In this document: positions 33,948 through 44,300 of the stretch, one piece after another
How the letters are laid out: every line of letters begins with the position of its first letter
Numbering within the stretch: position 1 is the stretch's first letter
Assembly: GCF_019263805.1 (NCBI RefSeq)
Contig: NZ_CP079195.1
Span: forward strand, 2,336,001-2,400,000
Direction: 5' to 3'
Length of the DNA stretch: 64,000 nt
Source of the DNA: Polaribacter sp. NJDZ03
GTDB taxonomy: Bacteria; Bacteroidota; Bacteroidia; Flavobacteriales; Flavobacteriaceae
Program-made: the position numbers and the translations under genes
Notes under the pieces: model-generated
What the model saw: the letters and a program-made list of their open reading frames with translations, nothing else
Told to the model about the DNA's origin: nothing
Databases searched by the model: none

Positions 33948-35774
33948 TTACTTTACTTCTAGTACATTATTATCTAAATTAATGTCTGCCATTAATCCAC
34001 TTTTATCAATAGAAACAGATTTTACAGATTTAGAAACAGTAAAAGAATATGTTGGCATTGCCCAACCCCAATCTTTTAAAAGTGTAGAAGTTGTTGGCTT
34101 ACTACCCCTCATCATTTCTAAAGGAATATTAAAACTTTCTGAAGTTCCATCAGTATAAGTTACTTCAACATCCATTGGCATTGGCATTTGACCAATTCTT
34201 TCTAAAGTAATTGTTTTGTTATCTACAGATTTTACACCATAATCTATGGTATGTGTAGTTTCTGTCCACTCATTTAAATACCATCCTAAATCTAATTCTG
34301 CAGTTTTTTCCATAGAACGTTTAATATCGTTTGGTGTTGGATGTTTAAAGCTAAAGTCGTTAAAGTATTTCTTTAATCCGTTTGCTACATTTTCTTTACC
34401 AACAACGTACTCTAATTGACTTAAGAAAATATTTCCTTTAGAATAACTTGCTGTACTATATGCCCAATTTGTATGATATCTATCTGCATGTGTAGACAAA
34501 GATTCTTCATACCCTTTTGAAACAATAGATCTATACCCTTTATAAGAACCCGCATGTGGATTTTCTTTCCCTTCTTTTAAAATTACATTTTCTGCTTTGT
34601 TAGAAATATAAGAAGTAAAACCTTCATCCATCCAAGGATGTAAACTTTCATTTGATGCTAACAAAAACTGAAACCAAGTATGTGCCATTTCATGTGCAGT
34701 AACTCCAAAAAGACTTCCAAATTTACGTTGTCCTGTAATTAAAGTAGACATTGCATACTCCATACCACCATCTCCACCTTGTATAACAGAGTATTGTTTA
34801 TATGGATATTGACCAACATTTTCACTATAATAGGTCATTAATTCTGCCGTTTTTAGCTGTAAATCTTTCCAGTTTTTTAAGTATTCTGCGGCTAAAGTTT
34901 CTTTATATAAAAAATGTAAATCGATTCCGTTTTCCATTTTTAAAACATCGTGAATGTATTCTGGATCTGCTGCCCACATAAAATCGTGCACATTTGGTGC
35001 TTTAAAGTGCCATACCAATTTATCGCCTTTAGGCAAGTTTAATTCTTTTGAATCGTCTTGGTAACCATGACCAATTTCTTGTGGGTTTTGTAAATATCCT
35101 GTACCACCAACTGTATAATCTTTATCTATATGAATGGTTACATCAAAATCTCCCCAAACACCTTGAAATTCTCTTGCAATATATGGAGGCGTGTGCCAAC
35201 CTTGAAAATCGTATTCTGCTAATTTAGGATACCATTGCGACATAGACAACGCAACTCCCTCTGCACTATTTCTTCCAGAACGACGAATTTGAACAGGAAC
35301 CTGAGCATCAAAATTCATTTCTAAAGTAACTGATTCTCCTGATTTTATAGATTCATTTAATTGCACCTCTAAAATAGTACCAACCGTTTCATGAGAAACT
35401 GCAACACCGTCTTGTTTTAAAGAGTTTACTTTAATATACCCAATTTCATTTGGTTGTAATTTGCTAATTCTGTCGCCTACTCTTCTGTCTGGATCTTTAA
35501 TATTTAAAGATCTCATATCCATTTGAGAACCTGGTTGAAACGCATTAAAATACAAGTGATAAAACACTTTATCTAGATCATCTGGAGAATTGTTTGTATA
35601 AACTAACGTCTGTTTTCCTTTGTATTGGTAGTTTTTTGCGTCTACATCTACATCCATTGTATAGTCTACATGTTGCTGCCAATAAGTTTCTGTAGCTACA
35701 TGAGTTGTATCTTTTATAACCTTACAAGAGGTTAACATGATTAGCGACAATCCTAAAAAATAAATTTTTCTCAT
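33948..35774 (-). CDS. M1 family zinc metallopeptidase lipoprotein
   Basis: A 608-residue protein with a lipoprotein signal (MRKIYFLGLSLIMLTSC, Cys17). The M1 catalytic core is clear: GGMEYAM at 336-342 (substrate N-terminus recognition), HEMAH at 361-365 and the third zinc ligand Glu384 in WMDEGFTSYI. The N-terminal 200 residues form the typical saddle-shaped beta domain. It is likely a periplasmic or surface aminopeptidase that trims peptides taken up as food. It follows a terminator that closes the adjacent S8 peptidase operon, so it has its own promoter in the 67-base gap. Lack of a T9SS tail indicates anchoring by lipid. Confidence 0.9.
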   Translation of the reverse strand: MRKIYFLGLSLIMLTSCKVIKDTTHVATETYWQQHVDYTMDVDVDAKNYQYKGKQTLVYTNNSPDDLDKVFYHLYFNAFQPGSQMDMRSLNIKDPDRRVGDRISKLQPNEIGYIKVNSLKQDGVAVSHETVGTILEVQLNESIKSGESVTLEMNFDAQVPVQIRRSGRNSAEGVALSMSQWYPKLAEYDFQGWHTPPYIAREFQGVWGDFDVTIHIDKDYTVGGTGYLQNPQEIGHGYQDDSKELNLPKGDKLVWHFKAPNVHDFMWAADPEYIHDVLKMENGIDLHFLYKETLAAEYLKNWKDLQLKTAELMTYYSENVGQYPYKQYSVIQGGDGGMEYAMSTLITGQRKFGSLFGVTAHEMAHTWFQFLLASNESLHPWMDEGFTSYISNKAENVILKEGKENPHAGSYKGYRSIVSKGYEESLSTHADRYHTNWAYSTASYSKGNIFLSQLEYVVGKENVANGLKKYFNDFSFKHPTPNDIKRSMEKTAELDLGWYLNEWTETTHTIDYGVKSVDNKTITLERIGQMPMPMDVEVTYTDGTSESFNIPLEMMRGSKPTTSTLLKDWGWAMPTYSFTVSKSVKSVSIDKSGLMADINLDNNVLEVK

Positions 35775-35798
35775 ATTTGTATTAATTAATGTTCAAAA

Positions 35799-35829
35799 AA
35801 AAAGCAGCATTTTAAAAATGCTGCTTTTT
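35799..35829 (-). terminator. Intrinsic terminator after the S8 peptidase gene
   Basis: AAAAAGCAGCATTTT pairs with AAAATGCTGCTTTTT with a one-base hinge, an almost perfect palindrome that ends in T on both strands. Confidence 0.85.
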
Positions 35830-35841
35830 AAGTTTAATAAA

Positions 35842-37473
35842 TTATTTTTTTCCGTTTACCATTCTGTCTGCCATTTGTAAAGCATTGTAAGCATTTACAA
35901 CTCTACCAGAAACAGATAAATCTGAAAAAGGAACTAATTCTCCTTCTGGATTTTCTCTAGATTGAGACCCTGGTTTAATTACCTCTAAATTAATTTTAGT
36001 ACCAGAATTCATTAAAATATGTTTTACTTGGCTTGCTGTTAACTTAGGATAATAAGAACGTACCAAAGCAGCTACTCCTACTGTAGAAGGTGCAGCCATA
36101 GAGGTTCCGCTAAAGTGTTTGTACTCGTTTTCTGGTGTTGTAGAATAAATTTGAACTCCTGGCGCAAAAACATCTACATTCTTTTTTCCGTAGTTAGAAA
36201 AATTAGCTGGTAATGTTTCATTATAATTAGAACTCATAGCTCCAATTGTTAACACATTATCTGAAACTTCTGTTAATAAATCTTTAGAATCATTAGGGTA
36301 TGTTCTTTCTACATCAATATCCTTACCGTCATTACCTGCTGCATTAATAATTAATACATCATGCGCTGCTGCATATTTAATAGCATCATACACCCATTCT
36401 TTATGAGGAGAATATCCTTTACCAAAACTAGTGTTAATTACTTTTGCGCCATTATCTACTGCATAACGTAAACCTAAAGCAACATCTTTATCATACTCAT
36501 CTCCATCTGGTACAGAACGTACAGCCATAATTTTTACATTATCTGCCACACCATTCACTCCTTTTCCATTATTTCTAGATGCTGCAATAATACCAGAAAC
36601 ATGTGTACCATGTGCTTCACTTTTAATAGAAACTCCTGTATTTCCATTTCCATAACCCGGAGAGTCATTAAGATCTTCTGGGTTATCTCCTATTCTATAA
36701 TCAGTATATTCATTGTTTAATAAAGCAATAGATTTATCTAACTCCTTTTTAATTTCTTCTTGTGCTTGCCCTAAAGAAGGTAAACCAAAACCAAACATTT
36801 GTTTTGCAATTGCAATGCTTTGTAATAAAGAAGGATCTTCGGTTGTAATTGCCGCAACTTCTATTGCACTATAGTCTTCTTTACCAAAGTGTCTTGCTAA
36901 ATTTTCATCTGCTCCTTTAACGCCACTTAACATTTGCTCAAAACGAGTTTTTGTCTTTTCTGCATTACCTACTTTAATATCATGTGCTGCTTGTATCTCA
37001 GCAACAATCTCTGGACTTTCTAAAGAAGGATTGTGTAAAATTCTATCTGCCTCTAAGTTTTCTTTATAAGCATTACCTAGAAAGTTCCAACCATTAATGT
37101 CGTCTATATAACCATTTTTATCATCATCAATTCCGTTACCCGCAACTTCTTTTGCATTCACCCAAGCAACATCTTTTAAATCTTCATGACCCAAATCTGT
37201 TCCAGAATCTACAACACCTACTATAACCGTTACACTCTTTTTACCTTGTAAAAAATCATACGCTTTGTCTACAGACATTCCAGGAATAGAATCTTTTACT
37301 AAATCTAAATGTCCCCAAGTGTTTTTTTGTTCTTGTGTTAATGGCATTTTTTTAGCTGCTGCTACTATTGCTACATCAGAACCTTGAGGAACTTGAATGT
37401 TAGAAATTGATTTACAACCTGTAAAAACAAGTCCAGCAAAAGCTGTATATAAAATTGGTTTTAAAACTCTCAT
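35842..37473 (-). CDS. S8 family subtilisin-like serine peptidase lipoprotein
   Basis: A 543-residue lipoprotein (signal MRVLKPILYTAFAGLVFTGC, Cys20). The subtilase triad is present: Asp89 in VGVVDSGTDLG, His288 in EAHGTHVSG and Ser458 in FSGTSMAAPS, with the oxyanion Asn in INAAGNDG. Between Asp and His lies an insertion of about 200 residues (helical, rich in Glu and Lys, positions roughly 110-280), much longer than in ordinary subtilases. There is no propeptide-like I9 domain that I can recognise. It lies 4 bases downstream of the metallo-hydrolase gene, so the two are co-transcribed. It would degrade proteins or mature surface proteins in the envelope. Confidence 0.9.
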   Translation of the reverse strand: MRVLKPILYTAFAGLVFTGCKSISNIQVPQGSDVAIVAAAKKMPLTQEQKNTWGHLDLVKDSIPGMSVDKAYDFLQGKKSVTVIVGVVDSGTDLGHEDLKDVAWVNAKEVAGNGIDDDKNGYIDDINGWNFLGNAYKENLEADRILHNPSLESPEIVAEIQAAHDIKVGNAEKTKTRFEQMLSGVKGADENLARHFGKEDYSAIEVAAITTEDPSLLQSIAIAKQMFGFGLPSLGQAQEEIKKELDKSIALLNNEYTDYRIGDNPEDLNDSPGYGNGNTGVSIKSEAHGTHVSGIIAASRNNGKGVNGVADNVKIMAVRSVPDGDEYDKDVALGLRYAVDNGAKVINTSFGKGYSPHKEWVYDAIKYAAAHDVLIINAAGNDGKDIDVERTYPNDSKDLLTEVSDNVLTIGAMSSNYNETLPANFSNYGKKNVDVFAPGVQIYSTTPENEYKHFSGTSMAAPSTVGVAALVRSYYPKLTASQVKHILMNSGTKINLEVIKPGSQSRENPEGELVPFSDLSVSGRVVNAYNALQMADRMVNGKK

Positions 37474-37477
37474 AATG

Positions 37478-38323
37478 TTAATTAAATATATCTATAAATT
37501 TGTGTGTGTTCTTTAATCTAACTCCTTTTTCTGTATGCTGAACGGTACAAAGTTCATTATAAGCATCGTGTTCTAAAAAAAGATAATACTCTTTGTCTGC
37601 AGCCAAGTTTAAGAATGCTGCTTTTTCTTTAATTGTTAATAAAGGTCTTGTATCATACCCCATAACATAAGGCAAAGGAATGTGCCCAATTGTAGGTAAC
37701 AAATCTGCCATAAAAACAATTGTTTTACCTTGATAAGACAACATTGGTAGCATTTGTTTTTCTGTATGACCATCCATAAAAAGAATGTCGAAACCTATTT
37801 GATCTTTGTAATTACTATGAATAAAATTTAATTGTCCGCTTTCTTTAATAGGATTAATATTTTCCTTTAAAAAGGATGCTTTTTCTCTAGCATTAGGCTC
37901 TGTTGCCCATTTCCAATGTTTATCATTAGACCAGAATTTGGCATTTTTAAAAGCTGGCTGTAAAATAGTTCTTTGTGCATTCCACTCTATAGCACCTCCA
38001 CAATGATCAAAATGTAAATGTGTTAAAAAAACATCTGTAATATCATCTCTATGAAAACCATGTTTTGCTAAAGATGTATCTACAGAAAAATCTCCAAAAA
38101 GGTAATAATAACTATAAAATTTATTTGATTGTTTTGCGCCTAAACCTGTATCTACCAAAATTAAACGATCTCCATCTTCAATAAGCATGCTTCTCATGCT
38201 CATGTCTATTAAATTATTAGCGTCTGCAGGGTTCGTTTTTTGCCAAATAGTTTTTGGCACAACACCAAACATTGCACCTCCGTCTAATTTAAAATTTCCA
38301 GTTTCTATAGGGTATATTTTCAT
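37478..38323 (-). CDS. MBL-fold metallo-hydrolase (lactonase/quorum-quenching type)
   Basis: A 281-residue protein with the metallo-beta-lactamase signature FLTHLHFDHCGGAIEW (HxHxDH), then DGHTEKQMLP, which supplies the next His, and a terminal Asp/His region in VFMADLLPTIGHIP. The order of segments (KLDGGAMFGVVPKTIWQK, then DTGLG) matches the AhlD/AiiA-like and phosphotriesterase-like lactonase group of the superfamily. No signal peptide is present, so it should be cytosolic. It is co-transcribed with the S8 peptidase gene 4 bases downstream. The substrate is unknown; acyl-homoserine lactones should not be assumed. Confidence 0.85.
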   Translation of the reverse strand: MKIYPIETGNFKLDGGAMFGVVPKTIWQKTNPADANNLIDMSMRSMLIEDGDRLILVDTGLGAKQSNKFYSYYYLFGDFSVDTSLAKHGFHRDDITDVFLTHLHFDHCGGAIEWNAQRTILQPAFKNAKFWSNDKHWKWATEPNAREKASFLKENINPIKESGQLNFIHSNYKDQIGFDILFMDGHTEKQMLPMLSYQGKTIVFMADLLPTIGHIPLPYVMGYDTRPLLTIKEKAAFLNLAADKEYYLFLEHDAYNELCTVQHTEKGVRLKNTHKFIDIFN

Positions 38324-38548
38324 TCTGTATAGATTAAAATCATAAAAAAATTGACTATAAAAATAATCAATTAGAATTCAATATATTCATAATACTCCTT
38401 AAAAGTATACAGAAAGCAAAGATGAAGAAAATAACACAATTTTTTGTTAAGAAAAGTCTAAAGATTAGTCTAAAATAATTGATTAGAACATAAATTATTT
38501 TTTCTTAATTTAAAAAGGAAAAGGAAAACAGTATGAATAAAATTAGAT

Positions 38549-38710
38549 CTATTTAGAAGCCCTACTAGAATTCATTTCACTTAAAAACTTAGCTACTCTA
38601 ATAATCACAAATACCAAAGCAACCAATCCTAAAATAACAAACAATAATTGATTGTCTAAGAATGATGAGGGAGTTTGCCCATTAATTGGTGTAGAAATTT
38701 GTAATATCAT
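38549..38710 (-). CDS. Small single-pass membrane protein (53 residues)
   Basis: An unlisted short frame from the ATG at 38710 to TAG at 38549 encodes MILQISTPINGQTPSSFLDN, then a 20-residue hydrophobic helix (LLFVILGLVALVFVIIRVAK) and a polar tail ending MNSSRASK. The layout (short polar head, one helix, basic end) is that of a genuine bitopic protein, and the codon use matches neighbouring genes. It occupies an otherwise empty 504-base gap between the MBL hydrolase and PBP1C genes. I do not recognise a family. It could be a subunit or regulator of an envelope complex. The rest of the gap shows only A/T-rich sequence. Confidence 0.6.
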   Translation of the reverse strand: MILQISTPINGQTPSSFLDNQLLFVILGLVALVFVIIRVAKFLSEMNSSRASK

Positions 38711-38827
38711 AATAAATAGTAAGGTTTAGTTATACCAAAAATCTATAAAATTAGAGCGTATACCTCTTACTCTTCGATAAAAACCTCTTTTATTACGTTG
38801 ACCTGCACTTAATCTACTTTAAGTAAA

Positions 38828-41176
38828 TTATTCTTTTACTGTTATTTGCTGATGAATTTCATTCCCAAAATTATCCGTAGCCGAAATAAGGTAATTTCCA
38901 CTATTTAAGTGCACCCCAAACTCATGCAGTTCTTTTGTACTCCCTAAATATTTACTATCTACATACCAATATAAAATAGCTTCACTATTTGCATGTGCTA
39001 CTTTTAAAACAAGTTCATTTTTCTTTCCATCGAAATTCTTTGGTAAAAAAATGGTGCTTTTTTCCGTAGGATAAATAAATTTCATCGCGTTTTTTGCCGC
39101 ACCTAAACAATCATTTCTAAATTTTGGCAACGGTTTATAAAACGGATTTTTATCCTTGTAATAATATTCCATTAAAGGAGGCAACACAAACCAAGATTTT
39201 TGTTTAATATTTTCTAAACGCTCACAAGAAGTATTTACCTGATAATTTTCTGAAGCATCTACATTTACCAAAACATGGTATGGACAAGGTGCTGTTTTTA
39301 AACCTGCATTCTGTACAAATTCTAATGATTTATCTTCACAATTTTGAGTTGCTCTATACCCACTTTGTGTACAAATTTCTATTTCAGTCATTTCATCAAA
39401 AGGTTTTTCAAACCATTCTGAGTTTGGCAATTTATCAAAAACATCAAATAAAATAGGTGCTGCAGCTTGCACACCAACCAAACCAGGTCTTCCTTCTCCA
39501 TCTGCATTTCCAACCCAAACACCAACCACATAATCTTTAGTAGTTCCTATTGCCCAAGCATCTCTAAAACCAAAACTCGTACCCGTTTTCCAAGCAATTT
39601 GTTTAGAAGCATCAAAAAACTCCCAATTCTGATCTGCATTTGGTCTATTTACATCCTTCAAGCTCTCAAAAGTTAAATAAATAGAAGCGGCGTCAAAAAT
39701 TATTTTTTCTGATGATTTTTCTCCGAAGTCAACCTTTTTATCAGCATAAAAAGTAGGTTCACAAAATTCATTTTTAAAATACCTACTAGAGTTTTCTGAA
39801 TAATGATTTACTGTAGATGCCATAGAAGCATAGCTTTTACATAAATCCCATAAATTGCTTTCTGCACCACCTAAAGCCAATGTTAAACCATAATAATTAG
39901 GATCTTTCTTTAAATCTCTCAGTTCTAATTTTTGTAAATAATCATGAAACTTCTCTAAGCCAAAACGTTGCAACATTCTTACTGTTGGTACGTTTAAAGA
40001 TTTAGATAGTGCTAACTTTGCAGAAACTGCTCCTGCATATTTTTTATCAAAATTTTCTGGATGATAACTTCCAAAGTTTGTAGGTACATCTGCAACCAAC
40101 ATATTTGGTAACAAATCTCCACTATCTAACATAGCTGTATATAAAAATGGTTTTAAAATACTTCCGGTACTTCTAGGTTTGTCTATAACATCTACATATT
40201 TTTGATTTTCTCTAGTTGTTTCAGAGTTGCCAACATAGGTTAAAACCCTTCTGTTTTTTACATCTAAAACCAAAACAGAAATATTAAATATCTCGTTGTT
40301 TTTTAACTGATTATAATGATTATTTACAATTAAATTTACTTGATTTTGCAACCTTTTATTTATGGTTGTTTTTACAAATTCTCCTTTATTTTTTTTATTG
40401 ATTTTTTGTAATAAATGTGGCGTAATTTGAGGTAATGCATACGGTTTTTGCGGTAATTCTTCTAATACCGATAATTCATACGTTAGAGAATCAATGATGT
40501 TCTTAGCAAGTAACTTGGTTAATAATCGATTTCTCTTCACTAATAATTTATGCTGATTTTTACCTGGATAAATTAAATTTGGTGCATTGGGTAAAACGGC
40601 TAAAGTTGCAGATTCTGCCCAAGATAACTCAGATGCTTGTCTATTAAAGTAACGCCAAGAAGCAGCATCTAAGCCCACTACATTTCCGCCGAAAGGCGCA
40701 TTGGAACTCCAATAAGAAATAATTTTTTCTTTAGACGCTCTAAATTCTAAACGGGTTGCTAAAATTAATTCTTTTACTTTCTCAAAATAGGTTCTAGATT
40801 TATTATCTCTACTCAATCGAATAACTTGCTGGGTAATGGTACTTCCACCTCTTTTAACTCCTCCCGCTTGTAAATTTTGTTTTAAGGCTTTTAAAATAGA
40901 AATCGGATTAAAACCAGGATGCATATAAAAATGTTCATCTTCAAACTGAATTAAACAGGTTTTAAACTTCTCTGGAACGGAATCTTTATGCGGAAAACGC
41001 CATTGTCCATCTTCTGCTATTAATGCGCCCAACAACTCATTAGTATTACTTGTAATTACTGTTGATGTTGGCTTGGTAAATAACTGACTTGGCAAACAAA
41101 ATGCATAAAAAATCAGTAGAACAACAACAAATATTGTTTTCTTTTTATGACGTTTTATGTAGTTTGTTATTTTCAA
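38828..41176 (-). CDS. pbpC: Penicillin-binding protein 1C
   Basis: A 782-residue bifunctional cell-wall enzyme from a TTG start at 41176. One membrane helix (roughly 14-32) is followed by a glycosyltransferase domain with FEDEHFYMHPGF (79-90), GGSTITQQ and RTYFEKVKELILA, then a transpeptidase domain with the SxxK motif RSTGSILKP (Ser339, Lys342) and the KTGT motif in WKTGTSFGFRDAW. The C-terminal 150 residues match the BiPBP_C domain of PBP1C. It polymerises and possibly cross-links peptidoglycan. Directly upstream on the same strand lies the alpha-2-macroglobulin gene, the well-known yfhM-pbpC type pairing, with a REP-like region of 172 bases in between. Confidence 0.93.
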   Translation of the reverse strand: MKITNYIKRHKKKTIFVVVLLIFYAFCLPSQLFTKPTSTVITSNTNELLGALIAEDGQWRFPHKDSVPEKFKTCLIQFEDEHFYMHPGFNPISILKALKQNLQAGGVKRGGSTITQQVIRLSRDNKSRTYFEKVKELILATRLEFRASKEKIISYWSSNAPFGGNVVGLDAASWRYFNRQASELSWAESATLAVLPNAPNLIYPGKNQHKLLVKRNRLLTKLLAKNIIDSLTYELSVLEELPQKPYALPQITPHLLQKINKKNKGEFVKTTINKRLQNQVNLIVNNHYNQLKNNEIFNISVLVLDVKNRRVLTYVGNSETTRENQKYVDVIDKPRSTGSILKPFLYTAMLDSGDLLPNMLVADVPTNFGSYHPENFDKKYAGAVSAKLALSKSLNVPTVRMLQRFGLEKFHDYLQKLELRDLKKDPNYYGLTLALGGAESNLWDLCKSYASMASTVNHYSENSSRYFKNEFCEPTFYADKKVDFGEKSSEKIIFDAASIYLTFESLKDVNRPNADQNWEFFDASKQIAWKTGTSFGFRDAWAIGTTKDYVVGVWVGNADGEGRPGLVGVQAAAPILFDVFDKLPNSEWFEKPFDEMTEIEICTQSGYRATQNCEDKSLEFVQNAGLKTAPCPYHVLVNVDASENYQVNTSCERLENIKQKSWFVLPPLMEYYYKDKNPFYKPLPKFRNDCLGAAKNAMKFIYPTEKSTIFLPKNFDGKKNELVLKVAHANSEAILYWYVDSKYLGSTKELHEFGVHLNSGNYLISATDNFGNEIHQQITVKE

Positions 41177-41213
41177 TTTTGATGTATTACAAGTTTATTT
41201 TAGGTGTTCGAGT

Positions 41214-41334
41214 GTCATTTCGAAATGAGCCTCTTTCAGGTGATTGAGAAATCTCACAAATTTGGTATTGATTATGAGATTCCTCTTCCTGCGTCATTCG
41301 GAATGACAATCATACTTCATTCGGAATGACATTT
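41214..41334. repeat. REP-like repeat cluster between pbpC and the macroglobulin gene
   Basis: GTCATTTCGAAATGA near 41214, GAGAAATCTCAC near 41248, ATGAGATTCCTC near 41276 and two ATTCGGAATGACA units (near 41297 and 41319) form inverted pairs. They belong to the same family as the array at 3398-3685. Confidence 0.65.
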
Positions 41335-41348
41335 GTAATTGCCAGTGA

Positions 41349-44300
41349 CTACTTAATCACTTCAATCCAACGTCCTTTTGTTCTCACCAAATAATCATGA
41401 TCATACATGGCTTCTACCTGAATTCCTGGTAAATAATAATTTCCTAAATAGGCTGCATTCAACAACACCGTAAAAGTTTTTGTTTCTGCTTTATTAGACT
41501 GCTGATTCAAATCGAAATAAAAATTAACTCTATCATCTCTAATATCTGTATAACGAGCTTCACTTTTTGTAGTTGTACCAAAATCAGTAAAACGAGTATT
41601 CACAATTTCCCATCCTGATGGGAAAACTTGCGTTAAAGCAATGTCTTTTACAGTTTCATTTTTAGGATTGCTCACAATTATTTTTGCTACAAAATCCTGA
41701 CCTTGTTTTAAGTCGTTGATATTGATAGGTTTTCCTTGTAAATCCACATATTGAACAGACGCACTCAAGCCTCTACTTTCTGTAATTTCATCACCCAAAG
41801 GCAACTGACCAGAATTGATAATTCTTGCAAAGACAACATTGTTATCTTCATTTTTTATAGTGAAAGAGTTTGCTCCGTTTTTAACCTGAACGGTTCTTTG
41901 CACCATAGAACTTTGTGTGTCTACCGCAACCTTTTTCCCGTTATTAGTATATTCTAAATTAATGGCTTTCCCTCCGTTTTTAACCACCATTTTACCAATT
42001 GCTAATAAACTATATGCAGTAGACTGTGTGCTCATCCATTTACTACCAGACAATTCTTTTGCAATAGATTTTGCTACCTCTTTTATGTCTTTATGATCAG
42101 TTATTAACATGGTTTCTAAAGCCATTGCTCGGTTTCTATCTACAGATCCGTAAGAATAATAATTGTATTTAGAAGTGGTAAAATTAATATTTGCAGTGTT
42201 CATAATTTCTAAACTCGCTTCTTTTTGTCCTGCCAAAGCATACGCTGCAGCCAAACGCCATTTTGCATCGTTAGAAATTTGTTTAAACTCGCGCATTCTG
42301 TTCATTGCAGACAAATCTGGACTACCAGCTAAAGCCAATGTATATAAACGATAAGCTTGTGCTAAATCTGTATAATTATTTCTGTAATCTGGTCTCCAAT
42401 TTCTTGCTGCATTTTTCTGATACCTAATAAAATCACTTTTAAAAGTTAACGGTAAAACAAATCCTTTTTTAGCAGCTTCTAACATAAAATGACCAGCATA
42501 GGTTGTTCCCCAATCATCTGTTTCACTTTCTCCCATCCAATAACTCAAACCTCCATTTGCTTGCTGAAAGTTTCCTAATCTTTTAATTCCGTTTTCTATA
42601 TTTTCTTGAATTTGACGTTTTTTATCCGACGTTAAGTCGAAAATATCATTCAAAAATAATTGTGGAAAAACACCTGAAGTAGTTTGTTCTACGCAACCAT
42701 GCGGATACTGAATTAAATACTCTAATCTTCCAGAAAAGTTAATTTGAGGAATGGTAGATAATTCTAACATTGCGGTATTTGATCCTTCAACTCCAAATGT
42801 ATCAAAATTAATAGTTTGACTTTGATTTCCTTCTACAGTTGCATCTACTATTTTAGATGTAATTGGATTCGGATTTACAACATCTAACTCCACTTTATAA
42901 GTTGCTTTTTCTCCATTTCCGGATGCAATAATTTCAACCGTATTGATGCCGTTTGCTTTTAAAACATCCATTTCAAAATACACCATTTTTTCATCTGGCT
43001 TCTCAAAATTAAGTTTTTGAGTTTTATGACCAATCACTGCAATTCCGTTAGATGTTTTTACCTCAATAGTTACATTCTTCACTTTTTTATCCATCGCAAA
43101 AATGGTAATTGGCAACGTAACTTTTTCTTTTGGTGATAATTTTCTTGGCAATGTAGCCAACACCATTAAAGGCTTTTTAACAGGAACTGCTTTTTCTGCA
43201 TTCCCAAAAGCTTCATTAGTAACATCACCCGCAACTACCATGGTTCTCACAGATCCAATATAATTTGGTAATGTAATTTTATGAGAAGCTGTATTTCCTT
43301 TTTTAAGATAAAACGGACCAATAAATTTTACAACTGGTTTAAATCTGTTGGCTTTTCTATTTTTTGCAGCAGCAGCACTTCCATCTCCACCAATAGCAAA
43401 AACCTGATCTACACTACCCGAATACGCACCAATTACATCATCAAAAATATCCCATGTTTTTACACCCAAACCTTCTCTTGCATAGAAAACATCAAACGCA
43501 TTTGGAGTTTTAAAACGTGTTAAATCTAACAAACCTTCTTCTACAACAGCCAAAGTGTAGGTCATGGCTTTGTTGTTTTTTTCAGAAACTTTTACCGTAA
43601 ATTCTTTTTCTGGCTGTAATTCATCTGGCATCGAAATTTGAGGCTCTAATTTGGTACTTTCATCTTCTACCAAAAGCGGAATTACACCAAACAATCTTAT
43701 TGGTAAATCGTTTTCAGAAACTTGATGTGGTTGTAATAATGAAATATTTACAAACACATTTGGCGCCATATTTTTGTTGATAGGAATTTCTACAGAAGTA
43801 TTCCCTTTTGTCGTTTTCACCCATTTAGTTTCTAAAACTTTTGTACCATTTTCTATACTGATTAACGCATGACCTTCACTCCCTGATGGAAATGTAATTT
43901 TAGCAGTTTCACCAACATTGTACTTTTCTTTATCCGCAGAAAACACTAACATTTTTGCAGCTTCTTTATTATCAGAACCAGAATTTTGCCACCAATTTTT
44001 ATAGAAATAAGCAGTTCTACCTGTTGCGTGACCACTTTTCTTGTCGATCACTCTTATTAAAAAACGACCTCTATCTCTTTCTGGAATATTCAAATTGAAA
44101 CTTCCATTTCCCTTAGAGTTCGTGCTAATTTTTAGAGTTTTGTAGGGTTTGTTATACGTACTAGAAGTATATCTAGACAAGTTATCATCAGAAGAACTCC
44201 ACCACCAGCGCCACTCAATTTTATAAACCTCAACCTCTATTTCATCTCTTTTTACTGGACTTCCTTTTTCATCAACCGAAACTACAGAAAAAGTCTGATT

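Noticed and set aside
37478..38323. Calling the MBL-fold protein an acyl-homoserine lactonase
   Set aside because: Only the general metal-binding motif is visible; the superfamily is too broad to name the substrate, and no quorum-sensing genes are present.
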